Assembly (NCBI GenBank): GCA_021802375.1
Contig: JAKAAL010000182.1
Coordinates: 1 to 7,459, forward strand
DNA: 7,459 nucleotides
Direction: 5' to 3'
From: Bacillota bacterium
GTDB lineage: Bacteria; Bacillota_E; Sulfobacillia; Sulfobacillales; Sulfobacillaceae
Shown: positions 6,157-7,459 of the stretch, one piece after another
How the letters are laid out: every line of letters starts with the position of its first letter
Numbering within the stretch: the stretch's first letter is position 1
Notes under the pieces: model-generated
The model's input: the letters and a program-made list of their open reading frames with translations, nothing else
The model's database searches: none
Told to the model about the DNA's origin: nothing
Translations under genes and position numbers: made by a program

Positions 6157-6249
6157 GGGTCTTCCATCGGCCGATCGGATGAAGGTGCTTCCACCATTTT
6201 AAGCGCCCAACCCCGTCGCTGTGCACCTCCCCGCGTGCTAAGGATTCGG

Positions 6250-7458
6250 TTACTCCTTGGCCAATAGTTCCCGCAATACGCCCTTTTGAACCTTACCTCC
6301 CGGGCCTAGGGGCAACGCATCCACGATCTCTACGCGTTCCGGCCATTTGAATTTAGCCACGCCGCGTTGGTCCAAATGCTCGGCGAAAGATTGAACAGTC
6401 GGATGCGATCCAGCATCCGCCACCACAAATGCGGCGACCCGCTCTCCTAACACCGGGTCAGGCATCCCGACAATGGCGATGTCTCGTACATCTGGGTGGC
6501 TAACCAAAAGGTCTTCAATCTCTTTGGGAAAGATGTTCTGACTCCCTCGAAGAATCATGTCTTTCTTTCGACCTACAATCCTTAAGTAACCCTCATGGTC
6601 GTACGTACCAAGGTCCCCCGTGTGTTGATAGCCTGCCCATGCATCGTCACCGGATCCTTCTTCGTGATACGTCTCCCGACTTTCCCGGGGAGAATCCCAA
6701 TAGCCATGGTGGACATTCCAAATCAGGATTTCGCCGACCTGCCCGGCTGGTAACCGCAGCCCGTCCTGGTCGACAACAGGGACGTCAAATCCTTCAAACG
6801 GCACCCCTGCCGCCGACAAGACACGTTCTTTGGTAAGTTCCGTTGCGATCGGACTCATGCAGCCACCGACCTCGGAGGTGCCGTACACGTTGAAGGATGT
6901 GATATTCCGACGCCATAGCTTGTCCAACACTTCAAAAGACATGGGAGCGCCGGAGTAACTAACCTGGCGCAGGTGTTTGAGCTCGGCTCCATCAAATGCC
7001 TTATTCGTTACCACTCGCGCAATAAGTGCCGGGTTCCACACCCAAAGGGTCGCCGATTCTTCTTCCGTGATCTTTAAAACGGCCTCTTCGCTGAATTCTG
7101 TCAGATAGACGGAACGTCCTCCGGTGTAAAGTGGCACGTGGACTCCCCACAGCCGTCCCGATCCTCCACTTAAGGGTCCAATGAGAATTCGGCTATCGTA
7201 GACGGTATGGCCGGCGCGTTCGGCAATTCCCACGCTGTGGACATGGAACCAGTCTAGGGTGGTGCGCTGTGACAGCTTCGGGACCCCCGTGGTGCCCGAG
7301 GTGGGCAACAGTTCGTGGACCGAAAGCGGGCTCGGTCGGTGCCACTCCAGATCTTTGAGCGTAAACGTGTCCCAAATTTTTGGGTCCAGCCAATCGTTCC
7401 AATGTAAGACATCGTCGGCATCACACACTTCGTTGGGGAGATCCAGGACCACCACCTG
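6250..7458 (-). CDS. Acyl-CoA synthetase / AMP-ligase, N-terminus outside window
   Basis: ANL-superfamily enzymes activate a carboxylic acid with ATP to an acyl-AMP and then usually pass it to coenzyme A. Visible motifs in order: A3 LLPTSGTTGVPKLSQRT (nucleotides near 7260-7310); the YSGAP segment; A5 NVYGTSEVGG; QHTGDLGTYDHEGYLRIVGR (A7/A8, with Asp and Arg for ribose binding); KKDMILRGSQNIFPKEIE; and A10 PLGPGGKVQKGVLREL with the catalytic lysine. The C-terminal domain is complete and the protein ends in LLAKE. The frame stays open to the window edge, and about 100-150 N-terminal residues of the usual 500 or more are missing, so the GTG at 7455 is an internal codon. RGSQNIFPKEIE resembles medium-chain, alicyclic or aromatic acid CoA ligases; PKLSQRT after the P-loop recalls aryl-AMP ligases such as EntE/DhbE. 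Substrate undetermined. Confidence 0.92.
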   Translation of the reverse strand, partial: QVVVLDLPNEVCDADDVLHWNDWLDPKIWDTFTLKDLEWHRPSPLSVHELLPTSGTTGVPKLSQRTTLDWFHVHSVGIAERAGHTVYDSRILIGPLSGGSGRLWGVHVPLYTGGRSVYLTEFSEEAVLKITEEESATLWVWNPALIARVVTNKAFDGAELKHLRQVSYSGAPMSFEVLDKLWRRNITSFNVYGTSEVGGCMSPIATELTKERVLSAAGVPFEGFDVPVVDQDGLRLPAGQVGEILIWNVHHGYWDSPRESRETYHEEGSGDDAWAGYQHTGDLGTYDHEGYLRIVGRKKDMILRGSQNIFPKEIEDLLVSHPDVRDIAIVGMPDPVLGERVAAFVVADAGSHPTVQSFAEHLDQRGVAKFKWPERVEIVDALPLGPGGKVQKGVLRELLAKE

Positions 7459-7459
7459 C

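Noticed and set aside
6088..6182. Coding continuation through 6182
   Set aside because: It translates straight through the 20-bp hairpin and has no family resemblance.

Overview
The window looks like chromosomal DNA of a spore-forming, moderately GC-rich Firmicute. The main evidence is the conserved block rplM-rpsI-cwlD read on the minus strand, which matches the Bacillus order (rplM-rpsI-ybaJ-cwlD), together with strong AGGAGG-type ribosome binding sites. CwlD is a spore-cortex enzyme, so sporulation ability is implied. The base composition and the HTH-TPR regulator suggest something like Sulfobacillus, but that genus guess is inference only.

Layout, left to right. Positions 1-93 (minus) hold the first 31 codons of an arginase (rocF) that runs off the window. 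cwlD (minus) ends 65 bp before it. A divergent intergenic region (876-1104) carries a perfect 12-bp inverted repeat just before a plus-strand HTH/TPR regulator (1105-2436). That regulator sits between rpsI and cwlD and interrupts what is a co-directional run in Bacillus. rpsI and rplM follow (minus), overlapping by one base and apparently driven by a good promoter at 3367-3396. Upstream of it is an anonymous coding remnant (3391-3483).

The right half is accessory in character. A berberine-bridge-type FAD oxidase (3593-4993, minus) faces a plus-strand STAND/NB-ARC-like P-loop ATPase (5137 to about 6088). The ATPase is broken by at least one clear frameshift just before its Walker B strand and lacks a C-terminal domain. 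A very strong 20-bp-stem hairpin (6110-6156) then separates it from a convergent acyl-CoA synthetase/AMP-ligase (minus, 6250 to the window end), whose N-terminus lies outside.

Functionally, the left half is core translation plus cortex maturation with a regulator lodged in it. The right half holds oxidative and acyl-activating enzymes around a decaying ATPase. I see no CRISPR, tRNA, rRNA or complete mobile element. I did not find a convincing new multi-gene system. The most unusual signals are the regulator's operator-like repeat, its possible -1 frame C-terminus at an A_AAA_AAC run, the eroded STAND gene, and the promoter that coincides with the edge of a gene remnant.
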